Below are positions 1 to 5,356 of a DNA stretch of 5,356 nt, piece after piece; position 1 is the first letter of the stretch; the number at the start of each line of letters is the position of its first letter. Origin of the DNA: an uncultured bacterium (lineage in GTDB: Bacteria; Actinomycetota; Actinomycetes; S36-B12). A program made the position numbers and the translations under genes. The DNA is taken from contig CAITYI010000325.1 of the NCBI GenBank assembly GCA_903896585.1, positions 1 through 5,356 on the forward strand. Direction: 5' to 3'. The notes under the pieces are model-generated. The model was not told where the DNA came from, ran no database searches, and saw only the letters and a list, made by a program, of their open reading frames with translations.

Positions 1-174
1 AAGTACCACTGCATCGACATTCTTCAGGTCACTATCGCCGTGCCACAGTTCAACTGGGTCACCTCCGGCGATTCTGATTGCCCGAGCGGCATCTCGGTCA
101 TCGAGGGATCCGGGGAAAGTCACCACGCCTATCCGAGCAGAATCTATCCGAGCAGAATCAATCCGGTCGTTCAC
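1..174 (-). CDS. purQ: PurQ, FGAM synthase glutaminase subunit (N-terminal 58 codons, cut by window edge)
   Basis: This is the amidotransferase subunit of the three-piece phosphoribosylformylglycinamidine synthase (PurS-PurQ-PurL). It releases ammonia from glutamine for PurL, in the cytoplasm. The frame reads RIGVVTFPGSLDDRDAARA and later ELWHGDSDLKNVDAVVL, the typical beginning of the small actinobacterial PurQ; the catalytic Cys lies beyond the window. I chose GTG at 174-172, two bases after the purS stop, because GGAG at 183-180 stands 5 nt upstream. GTG at 177-175, sharing one base with the purS TAG, is an alternative. The N-terminus is odd: about 13 residues precede the usual start of the fold (RIGVV), and DSARI occurs twice in a row because of a 15-bp tandem duplication. 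Family assignment is very secure; the exact start is less so. Confidence 0.95.
   Translation of the reverse strand, partial: MNDRIDSARIDSARIGVVTFPGSLDDRDAARAIRIAGGDPVELWHGDSDLKNVDAVVL
129..158. repeat. 15-bp perfect tandem duplication at the 5' end of purQ
   Basis: The unit ctatccgagcagaat occurs at 129-143 and again, identical, at 144-158, and the match runs one base further to 159. A decayed third start follows at 159-166 (6 of 8 bases agree). On the coding strand it repeats five codons of purQ (DSARI-DSARI) without breaking the frame. It is probably a slippage duplication in the non-conserved N-terminal tail of PurQ. Confidence 0.93.
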
Positions 175-176
175 CA

Positions 177-422
177 CTACTCCACAACCGTGAGATTGAA
201 ATCCTCAATGACCGGATTGCTCAGCAATTCCCCCGCAAGTTTCTCGAGTGTGGCTGATCGATCAGCATCCAATTCACCAGCAAGATCAATGACAAACTGC
301 TTACCCTGTCGAACATCGGTGACACCGGTGAGCCCTAACCGACCCAGTGCTCCCTGAACGGCACGCCCCTGCGGGTCGAGAATCTCTGGTTTCAGCATGA
401 CATTCACAATTACGCGGGCCAC
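177..422 (-). CDS. purS: PurS, FGAM synthase small structural subunit
   Basis: PurS (81 aa) is the small subunit that holds PurQ and PurL together in the FGAM synthase complex, step 4 of purine synthesis. The protein begins MARVIVNVMLKPEILDPQG and continues with AVQGALGRLGL at 21-31, TDVRQGKQF at 35-43 and an ending NPVIEDFNLTVVE. These are the standard PurS landmarks, and the length is typical of the family. The start is GTG at 422-420, with AGGAG 5 nt upstream. The frame stays open to a TTG at 467, but those 15 extra residues have no family match and would lie upstream of the ribosome site. The stop is TAG at 179-177, two bases before purQ. The 60-nt gap back to galE is the longest in the window. 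Confidence 0.96.
   Translation of the reverse strand: MARVIVNVMLKPEILDPQGRAVQGALGRLGLTGVTDVRQGKQFVIDLAGELDADRSATLEKLAGELLSNPVIEDFNLTVVE
180..183 (-). promoter_or_regulatory. Shine-Dalgarno for purQ inside the purS end
   Basis: GGAG on the minus strand overlaps the last codons of purS and lies 5 nt before GTG at 174-172. It is short but well spaced, and it favours this start over GTG at 177-175, which would leave only 2 nt of spacing. Confidence 0.5.
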
Positions 423-427
423 TTGTT

Positions 428-432
428 CTCCT
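428..432 (-). promoter_or_regulatory. Shine-Dalgarno for purS
   Basis: AGGAG on the minus strand, 5 nt upstream of GTG at 422-420. It decides the purS start: the longer open frame to 467 would put this site inside the coding region. Confidence 0.8.
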
Positions 433-482
433 GATTTTCGTGGATATTTCAATCCCAGATAACCCAACTCTATCGGTGAAGG

Positions 483-1448
483 TCAGTTGATCACCTTGTG
501 CCAAGCTGACCAGGCCGAGCTCACCATGGATCGCAGATCATGCTGCGCCGACCACTGTAACTTCTCGGCACTAAGTCCGACATCGGCGAAGGATGCAGGG
601 GGATCACCTGCTCTGCGCCCCACAATTTCCGGGTTAATGTCTTTGCCGAGTACCTCACCCACCATTGCCATGACCTCGGCAACGCTGACTCCTTCACCGC
701 GCCCGACGTTGATCGCGAGATTGGCCCTACCTTCTTCACACAATCGCACGGCGGCTCCGTGAGCGGCCGCCAGATCCTCCACATGGATGTAATCGCGAAT
801 ACAGGTGCCATCGGGGGTGGGGTAATCGTCTCCAAAAATTTTGGGTCGCTCACCGTTGCCCAGTGCTCGGAACACCATGGGGATCAGATTGTTCACACTG
901 TTGTCACCGAGTGAGTCATGGGCCGCACCTGCCACATTGAAATACCGTAAAGCGACCCAATTCATTCCCGAACTCACTTGCATATCCTTCGCCAGCCATT
1001 CGCCAATTACCTTTGTCTGACCGTATGGGGAATCGGGCAGGAGGGGTTCGGACTCCGTAATGGGATTGGCTGTTGGTGTTCCATAAACGGCGGCAGATGA
1101 TGAATACAGGAAATTCTTCACCCCAACACTTTGCATGGCTTCCAATAGTGCGATCAAGCCGGTGACATTCTCGGTGTAGTAGTACAACGGAATTTCCACG
1201 GAATCGCCCGCGGCTTTTTTTGCCGCCAAGTGAACAACTCCGGTCACATCAAAATCACGCAGTGCCTTTTCCACGGCCAGCCGGTCAGAGATTTCCGCTT
1301 CAATGATGGTGACGTTATCGGGGATGCGAGTGCGAAGCCCTGCAGAGAAGTTGTCTAGAACAATCGGAGTAATTCCTTGCTGAATCAACTCGCGAACAAC
1401 ATGTGCGCCAATATAACCAGCACCACCCGTGACTAACCAGGTAGTCAT
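483..1448 (-). CDS. galE: UDP-glucose 4-epimerase (GalE)
   Basis: This 321-aa NAD-dependent epimerase of the extended SDR family interconverts UDP-glucose and UDP-galactose and so feeds galactose use and glycan building. Visible motifs are the Rossmann loop GGAGYIGAH at 8-16, the acidic adenosine-ribose contact D32 in VLDNFS, HLAAKKAAGDSVE at 73-85, SSSAAVYG at 116-123 (S118 by alignment to the catalytic Ser), the catalytic Y142-x3-K146 in SPYGQTK, RYFNVAGA at 168-175, and RDYIHVEDLA at 218-227. Length suits the family and the gene is intact. At the position of E. coli Tyr299 it has S286, a small residue that may also admit N-acetylated UDP-sugars (inference). ATG at 1448-1446 overlaps the purC stop as ATGA; GGGGAG lies 9 nt upstream. 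It stands inside a purine operon, an unexpected place. Another SDR sugar-nucleotide epimerase role is possible but less likely. Confidence 0.93.
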   Translation of the reverse strand: MTTWLVTGGAGYIGAHVVRELIQQGITPIVLDNFSAGLRTRIPDNVTIIEAEISDRLAVEKALRDFDVTGVVHLAAKKAAGDSVEIPLYYYTENVTGLIALLEAMQSVGVKNFLYSSSAAVYGTPTANPITESEPLLPDSPYGQTKVIGEWLAKDMQVSSGMNWVALRYFNVAGAAHDSLGDNSVNNLIPMVFRALGNGERPKIFGDDYPTPDGTCIRDYIHVEDLAAAHGAAVRLCEEGRANLAINVGRGEGVSVAEVMAMVGEVLGKDINPEIVGRRAGDPPASFADVGLSAEKLQWSAQHDLRSMVSSAWSAWHKVIN

Positions 1449-2335
1449 TCGAACTTACTCCCCGTGATGCGTTCATACGCCTGTACATACTTCTCGCGAG
1501 TCTTCTCCACAATTTCCGGCGGAAGTGGCGGAGGTGCTTCACCCGAATCCTTACTCCACCCGGATGCTGGTGAGGTGAGCCAATCTCGAACAAACTGTTT
1601 ATCAAAGGACGGCTGTGCGCCACCAGGATTCCACTGATCCTTCTCCCAGTATCGAGATGAATCAGGAGTAAGTACTTCATCACCCAAAATAATGCGATCT
1701 TTGTACTTACCCCCGAGGGCAATACCGAATTCAAATTTTGTGTCGGCGAGGATCAAGCCTTTGCGCAACATTTTCTCCGCGGCATACTCGTAGACAGATA
1801 GGGATAGTCTCTTGAGTTCCTGCGCTTCTTCTTGGCCCAATTCCACAATAAGTTCGTCATAGGTGATGCTGACATCGTGTTCACCAATGGCAGCCTTGGT
1901 TGCTGGGGTGAACAGTGGTTTGGGCAATAGCGCGCCATCTTTTAATCCCGGCGGCAAGCCTTGCCCGGAGATTTTGCGCTCACGGAGGTAATCGGCGTAC
2001 CCGGAGCCGGCTAAGTACCCACGGACAACACACTCCACCGGGAACATTTCAAGTGGTTCACACAAAACTGCCCGACCCTCAACGGATTTTGGCACTTTCG
2101 AAGTCGTGGTGTGGTTGTGGACTACACCTTCTAATTGACCAAACCACCACTGGGAAATCCCGTTGAGAATCCGGCCTTTATCGGGAATCTCAGTGGGAAG
2201 TACCCAGTCATAGGCGGAAATTCGGTCACTCGTGATGAGCAAGAAACGCCCTTGGGAGTTTCGATAAATATCGCGAATTTTGCCTGAGAAGACATGTTCG
2301 TAGCCATCGGGTAAATCGTAATTGGTTGTGATCAC
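1445..2335 (-). CDS. purC: PurC, SAICAR synthase
   Basis: PurC (296 aa) joins aspartate to CAIR using ATP to give SAICAR, step 7 of purine synthesis, in the cytoplasm. Landmarks are SGKIRDIY at 17-24, the nucleotide-binding part of the fold; SDRISAYDWVLPTEIPDKG at 36-54; the first SAICAR synthetase signature FPVECVVRGYLAGS at 98-111; and the second signature LADTKFEFG at 196-204. TPDSSRYW follows at 223-230 and a Pro-rich segment APPPLPP at 267-273. Length matches the long form (about 300 aa, yeast Ade1-like) found in actinobacteria rather than the roughly 240-aa form of many other bacteria. The start is GTG at 2335-2333, overlapping the purB stop as GTGA. Only a weak GGAA precedes it, so coupling to purB translation is likely. 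The stop overlaps galE as ATGA. Confidence 0.98.
   Translation of the reverse strand: MITTNYDLPDGYEHVFSGKIRDIYRNSQGRFLLITSDRISAYDWVLPTEIPDKGRILNGISQWWFGQLEGVVHNHTTTSKVPKSVEGRAVLCEPLEMFPVECVVRGYLAGSGYADYLRERKISGQGLPPGLKDGALLPKPLFTPATKAAIGEHDVSITYDELIVELGQEEAQELKRLSLSVYEYAAEKMLRKGLILADTKFEFGIALGGKYKDRIILGDEVLTPDSSRYWEKDQWNPGGAQPSFDKQFVRDWLTSPASGWSKDSGEAPPPLPPEIVEKTREKYVQAYERITGSKFE
1458..1463 (-). promoter_or_regulatory. Shine-Dalgarno for galE inside the purC 3' end
   Basis: GGGGAG on the minus strand, 9 nt before the galE ATG, within the last codons of purC. Together with the ATGA overlap it suggests coupled translation of galE with purC. Confidence 0.6.
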
Positions 2336-3771
2336 AGGATTCCGCTCGGTGAATAGGTGGCTGCTTCAGGATACGTGTTCGAGATTACTTCCACTCGCTC
2401 TGCAAGATACTTCACTTGATTGCGAGATGCGCCGGTGAATTCAATGGGGTGTGCCAATAACGATTCCAACTCCGCAAGATCAAATTGCAAACGCGAATCA
2501 CGCGCGAGTTGCTGAAGAAGATTGTTTTCGGCATCAGGTGTTTCCCGCATGCGCAATGCCGTTGCGACTGCGTGCTCCTTTATTGCTTCGTGGGCAACCT
2601 CTCGGCCCACACCAGACTGCACCGCTGCCATCAGAATTTTGGTGGTGGCGAGGAAAGGTAGGAAGCGATTCAACTCGCGATCAATCATGGCGGGAAACGC
2701 ACCGAAGGCATCGAGGACTGTGAGGAATGTTTCAAAGAGCCCATCGATTGCGTAGAAGGAATCGGGTAGTGCGACTCGGCGCACAACCGAACAAGCGACA
2801 TCGCCTTCATTCCACTGCTGCCCAGCCAAGTCGGCGGTCATGTTCAGGTAGCCACGAAGGATTACGTGAAAGCCATTTATGCGTTCACAGGATCGAGCAT
2901 TCATTTTGTGTGGCATGGCCGAAGACCCCACCTGACCGGGAAGGAAGCCTTCGGTGGCTAATTCCTGACCTGCCATCAACCGAACGGTGGTGGCGAAATT
3001 CGAAGGTCCCGAAGCTAACTGAACAAGCAGCGAAGTGACATCGAAATCTAATGAGCGCGGATACACCTGACCGACGCTGATAAATGTGCGGTCAAAACCG
3101 AGGTGCACTGCAATGCGCGACTCAAGTTGGTCGAGTGCTTGGTAGTCACCATTGAGCAAAGTCAGCATGTCCTGTGCCGTTCCTACCGGACCCTTAATTC
3201 CGCGCAGTGGATAAGAATTGAGCAAGAATTCAAGTCGATCGAAGGCAATCAGCAGTTCCTCAGCGAAGGTAGCCATGCGTTTACCCAGTGTGGTGATTTG
3301 GGCGGCAACATTGTGGGAACGGCCAGCCATGGCTTGTTCTGAATAGGCAACTGCAAGACCACTCAAGCGATCCAGGGCCGCGACCGATTTAGTGCGCACC
3401 AATTCAAGGCTGGATCGAATTTGCAATTGCTCAACGTTTTCAGTCAAATCACGCGAAGTCATGCCAAGGTGTGCGTATTCATACCCGGCAAGTGCATTGA
3501 ATTCTTCAATACGCGCCTTGACATCGTGTTTGGTGACCCGTTCACGAGCGTCAATTGAGTCAAGATCAACCTGGTCGATCACCGCCTGATAGCGGTCAAT
3601 TGCCTCAGACGGAATGACAACTCCGAGTTCACTCTGAGCTCGCATGACCGCCACCCAAAGTCTGCGTTCCATGCGGATTTTGTTCTTGGGGGACCAGATT
3701 CGCACCATGTCCGCTGATGCGTACCGAGCAGCCAGGACATTGCTCGGGATATCAGATTGAGGTGCGGTCAC
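2332..3771 (-). CDS. purB: PurB, adenylosuccinate lyase
   Basis: PurB (479 aa) removes fumarate from SAICAR (step 8 of IMP synthesis) and from adenylosuccinate on the way to AMP; the family is a homotetramer of the fumarase/aspartase fold. The superfamily signature GSSAMPHKMN is at 282-291, with the flexible-loop serines. Three conserved histidine regions are visible: KHDVKARIEEF (H82), HLGMTSRD (H101) and GRSHN (H153). RGIKGPVGTAQDML at 190-203 and QWNEGDVACSVVRRVALPDS at 319-338 are also conserved. The phrasing and length match the actinobacterial type, close to the mycobacterial protein as I recall it. The start is GTG at 3771-3769 with GGAAGGA 7 nt upstream. The gene sits 24 nt after purD, and its TGA overlaps the purC start by 4 nt. 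It is intact. Confidence 0.98.
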   Translation of the reverse strand: MTAPQSDIPSNVLAARYASADMVRIWSPKNKIRMERRLWVAVMRAQSELGVVIPSEAIDRYQAVIDQVDLDSIDARERVTKHDVKARIEEFNALAGYEYAHLGMTSRDLTENVEQLQIRSSLELVRTKSVAALDRLSGLAVAYSEQAMAGRSHNVAAQITTLGKRMATFAEELLIAFDRLEFLLNSYPLRGIKGPVGTAQDMLTLLNGDYQALDQLESRIAVHLGFDRTFISVGQVYPRSLDFDVTSLLVQLASGPSNFATTVRLMAGQELATEGFLPGQVGSSAMPHKMNARSCERINGFHVILRGYLNMTADLAGQQWNEGDVACSVVRRVALPDSFYAIDGLFETFLTVLDAFGAFPAMIDRELNRFLPFLATTKILMAAVQSGVGREVAHEAIKEHAVATALRMRETPDAENNLLQQLARDSRLQFDLAELESLLAHPIEFTGASRNQVKYLAERVEVISNTYPEAATYSPSGIL

Positions 3772-3778
3772 TCCCCTA

Positions 3779-3785
3779 TCCTTCC
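3779..3785 (-). promoter_or_regulatory. Shine-Dalgarno for purB
   Basis: GGAAGGA on the minus strand, 7 nt before GTG at 3771-3769. It is the strongest ribosome site in the window and lies in the 24-nt purD-purB gap. A nearer AGGGG run sits only 1-2 nt from the start codon and is too close to serve. Confidence 0.7.
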
Positions 3786-3795
3786 ACTTGCGGAT

Positions 3796-5067
3796 TCAAT
3801 TGAAAGAAATGCGCCCATCTGCTGCGCGTTGCGCAATATCTCCTCGGAAATGTGATCCGGCGATCGCGATTAAAGATGCACCCTCGGTTGCCTTGTTCCG
3901 AGCTTCGGCCAGAGTGTCAGCGTGGGCGGTAATGGAAAGCACTCGCCCACCGGATGTCACCAAAGTTGAGTCCTTGAGTTGGGTTCCCGCGTGGTACACG
4001 GTGACATTGCCCAGTGCCTCAGCCAATTCAATCCCCGAAATCAGATCTCCCGTGCGCGGTGCTGCTGGATATCCCTCAGCTGCAATGACCACGGTGACCG
4101 AATACCCACCCCGCCACCTCAGCGGGGGGAAATGGGTCAGTTGGCCCGTTGCGGCCGCGAGGAGGAACTCCCCCAGTGGAGTTTCTAGTTGGTCAAGGAC
4201 AACTTGAGTCTCCGGGTCGCCGAAGCGAGCGTTGAATTCAATTACCCGCACTCCACGCGAAGTCATGGCCAGTCCTGCATACAGCACACCGACAAAAGGT
4301 GTTCCGCGATTTTTTAGTGCGGTGGCCATGGGCTGGAGTACCCGCTCGGTCACCTCCGCAACAACATCAGCTGAAACCCACGGCAGAGGTGAGTAGGCAC
4401 CCATCCCACCGGTATTTGGTCCAGTATCGCCCTCGCCCACTCGCTTAAAGTCCTGTGCCGGCTGCATGGCCACCACGGTTGTGCCATCGGAAATACCAAA
4501 GAGTGACACTTCAGGTCCATCAAGAAATTCTTCAATCACTAGCTTGTTTCCAGAGACCAAACAGGCCCGCGCATGCTCCAAAGCTTCGGATCGATCATGG
4601 GTGACAACCACACCCTTACCCGCAGCTAGACCATCGTCTTTAACAACATATGGCGAACCAAAAGTGTCTAGGGCCTCCGTGACTTGTTCCATTGATGTAC
4701 ACACTTTTGCCATTGCAGTTGGAATATTCGCGGCAGCCATGACTTCTTTGCAGAAGGCTTTGCTTCCTTCAATGAGGGCAGCTTCTTTATGCGGACCGAA
4801 ACAGGGAATCCCACGGCTTTCCAATTCATTGGCCGCCCCGGCCATCAAGGGCACTTCGGGTCCAATCACCACCAAGTCAACATCAAGTTCAACTGCAAGG
4901 TCAGCAATCGCAGCAGCATCGGTGATATCTACGGGTAAGCATGGGGCCAATTGGGCGAGCCCGGCATTGCCCGGTGCGACATGGATCTGCTGCACACTCG
5001 GATCCCGCAGCAGCGCGGCGGTAATTGCATGCTCGCGGGCACCTGAACCAATTACGAGAACCCGCAC
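3796..5067 (-). CDS. purD: PurD, phosphoribosylamine-glycine ligase (GAR synthetase)
   Basis: PurD (423 aa) joins glycine to phosphoribosylamine with ATP to give GAR, step 2 of purine synthesis. It is a single-function ATP-grasp enzyme of normal bacterial length, not the GAR synthetase-AIR synthetase-GAR transformylase fusion of animals. The N-terminal domain opens MRVLVIGSGAREHAI, with APGNAG at 31-36 and IGPEVPL at 68-74. The ATP-grasp part shows GSKAFCKE at 101-108, VVKDDGLAAGKGVVVT at 141-156 and VIEEFLDGPEVS at 177-188. PNTGGMGAYSPLP at 217-229 and the GARS signature RFGDPETQ at 281-288 (after VIEFNA) complete the set. The start is GTG at 5067-5065, giving the standard N-terminus. No clear ribosome site precedes it; it begins 4 nt after the aminotransferase stop, so coupling is likely. 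The stop is TGA at 3798-3796. Confidence 0.98.
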   Translation of the reverse strand: MRVLVIGSGAREHAITAALLRDPSVQQIHVAPGNAGLAQLAPCLPVDITDAAAIADLAVELDVDLVVIGPEVPLMAGAANELESRGIPCFGPHKEAALIEGSKAFCKEVMAAANIPTAMAKVCTSMEQVTEALDTFGSPYVVKDDGLAAGKGVVVTHDRSEALEHARACLVSGNKLVIEEFLDGPEVSLFGISDGTTVVAMQPAQDFKRVGEGDTGPNTGGMGAYSPLPWVSADVVAEVTERVLQPMATALKNRGTPFVGVLYAGLAMTSRGVRVIEFNARFGDPETQVVLDQLETPLGEFLLAAATGQLTHFPPLRWRGGYSVTVVIAAEGYPAAPRTGDLISGIELAEALGNVTVYHAGTQLKDSTLVTSGGRVLSITAHADTLAEARNKATEGASLIAIAGSHFRGDIAQRAADGRISFN

Positions 5068-5071
5068 AGTT

Positions 5072-5356
5072 TCAGCCGGTGTAGTGCTTATCAGTCAGAG
5101 TCAGCACCTCGTCGAGAATTGCAAGCCCCTCTTTTGCCTCAACCTCGGTCACAATGCATGGTGGAACAACGTGCAAGCGATTGAAGTTGATAAACGGCAT
5201 GAGTCCCCGCTTCTTTGACTCAGTGACCAGTTCGACCATGGCTGGAGATGTGCCACCATAAGGAGCGATTGGCTCGCGGGTCTCGCGGTTGGTCACCAGA
5301 TCAATGCCCCAGAACACACCGAGACCACGCACATCTCCCATCACGGGGTGCCGCTC
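5072..5356 (-). CDS. Class III PLP-dependent aminotransferase (C-terminal 94 residues, cut by window edge)
   Basis: The open frame runs from the window edge to TGA at 5074-5072, so the gene begins outside. The visible piece reads ERHPVMGDVRGLGVFWGIDLV, then ETREPIAPYGG, then GLMPFINFNRLHVVPPCIV, and ends EAKEGLAILDEVLTLTDKHYTG. This is the C-terminal small domain of class III (omega-type) aminotransferases; G-x-VRGLG-x-FWGI and the late substrate-side NRLHVVPP region are family landmarks. The PLP lysine and the rest of the large domain are outside, so the amino donor and acceptor cannot be named. The GTG at 5344 and ATG at 5341 are internal codons, since conserved residues continue upstream of them. 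It is 4 nt from purD and probably in the same transcript. No direct purine role is known to me. Confidence 0.88.
   Translation of the reverse strand, partial: ERHPVMGDVRGLGVFWGIDLVTNRETREPIAPYGGTSPAMVELVTESKKRGLMPFINFNRLHVVPPCIVTEVEAKEGLAILDEVLTLTDKHYTG

Noticed and set aside
40..357. 105-codon plus-strand open frame opposite purQ and purS
   Set aside because: Antisense to two confident genes. Its repeated YPSRI run is simply the purQ tandem duplication read on the other strand.
441..467. Possible promoter in the galE-purS gap: TTGGGT (467-462) and TATCCA (446-441)
   Set aside because: The spacing is only 15 nt and both boxes match the sigma-70-type consensus poorly. The 60-nt gap could hold a promoter, but the sequence does not support calling one.
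423..467. N-terminal extension of PurS from a TTG at 467
   Set aside because: The added residues do not resemble PurS, and the AGGAG site at 428-432 fits the GTG at 422 with normal spacing.
423..482. Terminator or riboswitch between galE and purS
   Set aside because: No stable GC-rich hairpin followed by a T run was seen, and the gap is far too short for a purine or other known riboswitch.
1315..1734. 139-codon minus-strand open frame spanning the purC-galE junction
   Set aside because: Out of frame with both purC and galE, which account for all of this DNA with conserved motifs; its translation has no family features.
3788..4207. 139-codon plus-strand open frame across the 3' half of purD
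   Set aside because: Antisense shadow of purD with no recognisable protein features; it also crosses the purD stop and the purD-purB gap.
4466..5218. 250-codon open frame on the plus strand, antisense to purD and the aminotransferase end
   Set aside because: It runs opposite unmistakable purD coding sequence, its translation is low-complexity (Ser/Ala/Thr-rich) with no domain I recognise, and no convincing ribosome site was sought out or seen. Such frames arise from codon bias on the true strand.

Overview
All seven genes lie on the minus strand and read right to left, packed almost end to end. The protein sequences point to an actinobacterium (Actinomycetota). PurB, PurD, GalE and the PurQ N-terminus all carry phrasing I know from actinobacterial homologues: 'RYASADMVRIWSP' and 'TSRDLTENVEQLQ' in PurB, 'VVKDDGLAAGKGVVVT' in PurD, 'HLAAKKAAGDSVE' in GalE and 'RIGVVTFPGSLDDRDA' in PurQ. 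Base composition is moderate, near or slightly above half G+C by eye. With the very tight packing and frequent GTG starts, this fits a streamlined or moderate-GC aquatic-type actinobacterium better than a high-GC soil one, but the lineage is inference only.

In transcription order the window holds: the C-terminal end of a class III PLP-dependent aminotransferase (5356-5072, cut by the window edge); purD (5067-3796); purB (3771-2332); purC (2335-1445); galE (1448-483); purS (422-177); and the first 58 codons of purQ (174-1, cut by the edge). Junctions are a 4-nt gap (aminotransferase/purD), 24 nt (purD/purB), a 4-nt GTGA overlap (purB/purC), a 4-nt ATGA overlap (purC/galE), 60 nt (galE/purS) and 2 nt (purS/purQ). 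This looks like one transcription unit with translational coupling. No internal promoter or terminator is convincing.

The pur genes encode steps of de novo IMP synthesis: PurD (glycine addition, step 2), PurS and PurQ as parts of the three-piece FGAM synthase (step 4; purL is expected just beyond position 1), PurC (SAICAR formation, step 7) and PurB (fumarate release, step 8, and again in AMP synthesis). The unusual element is galE, a complete UDP-glucose 4-epimerase gene placed between purC and purS and coupled to purC by an ATGA overlap. Sugar-nucleotide epimerisation is not part of purine synthesis.

The window is mainly ordinary housekeeping DNA. I see no mobile element, RNA gene, CRISPR array or novel multi-gene system. 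The points worth a second look are the galE insertion, a perfect 15-bp tandem duplication in the start region of purQ, the small residue at GalE's specificity position, and the use of GTG starts in every pur gene while galE alone starts with ATG. No stretch above 300 bases lacks a gene.
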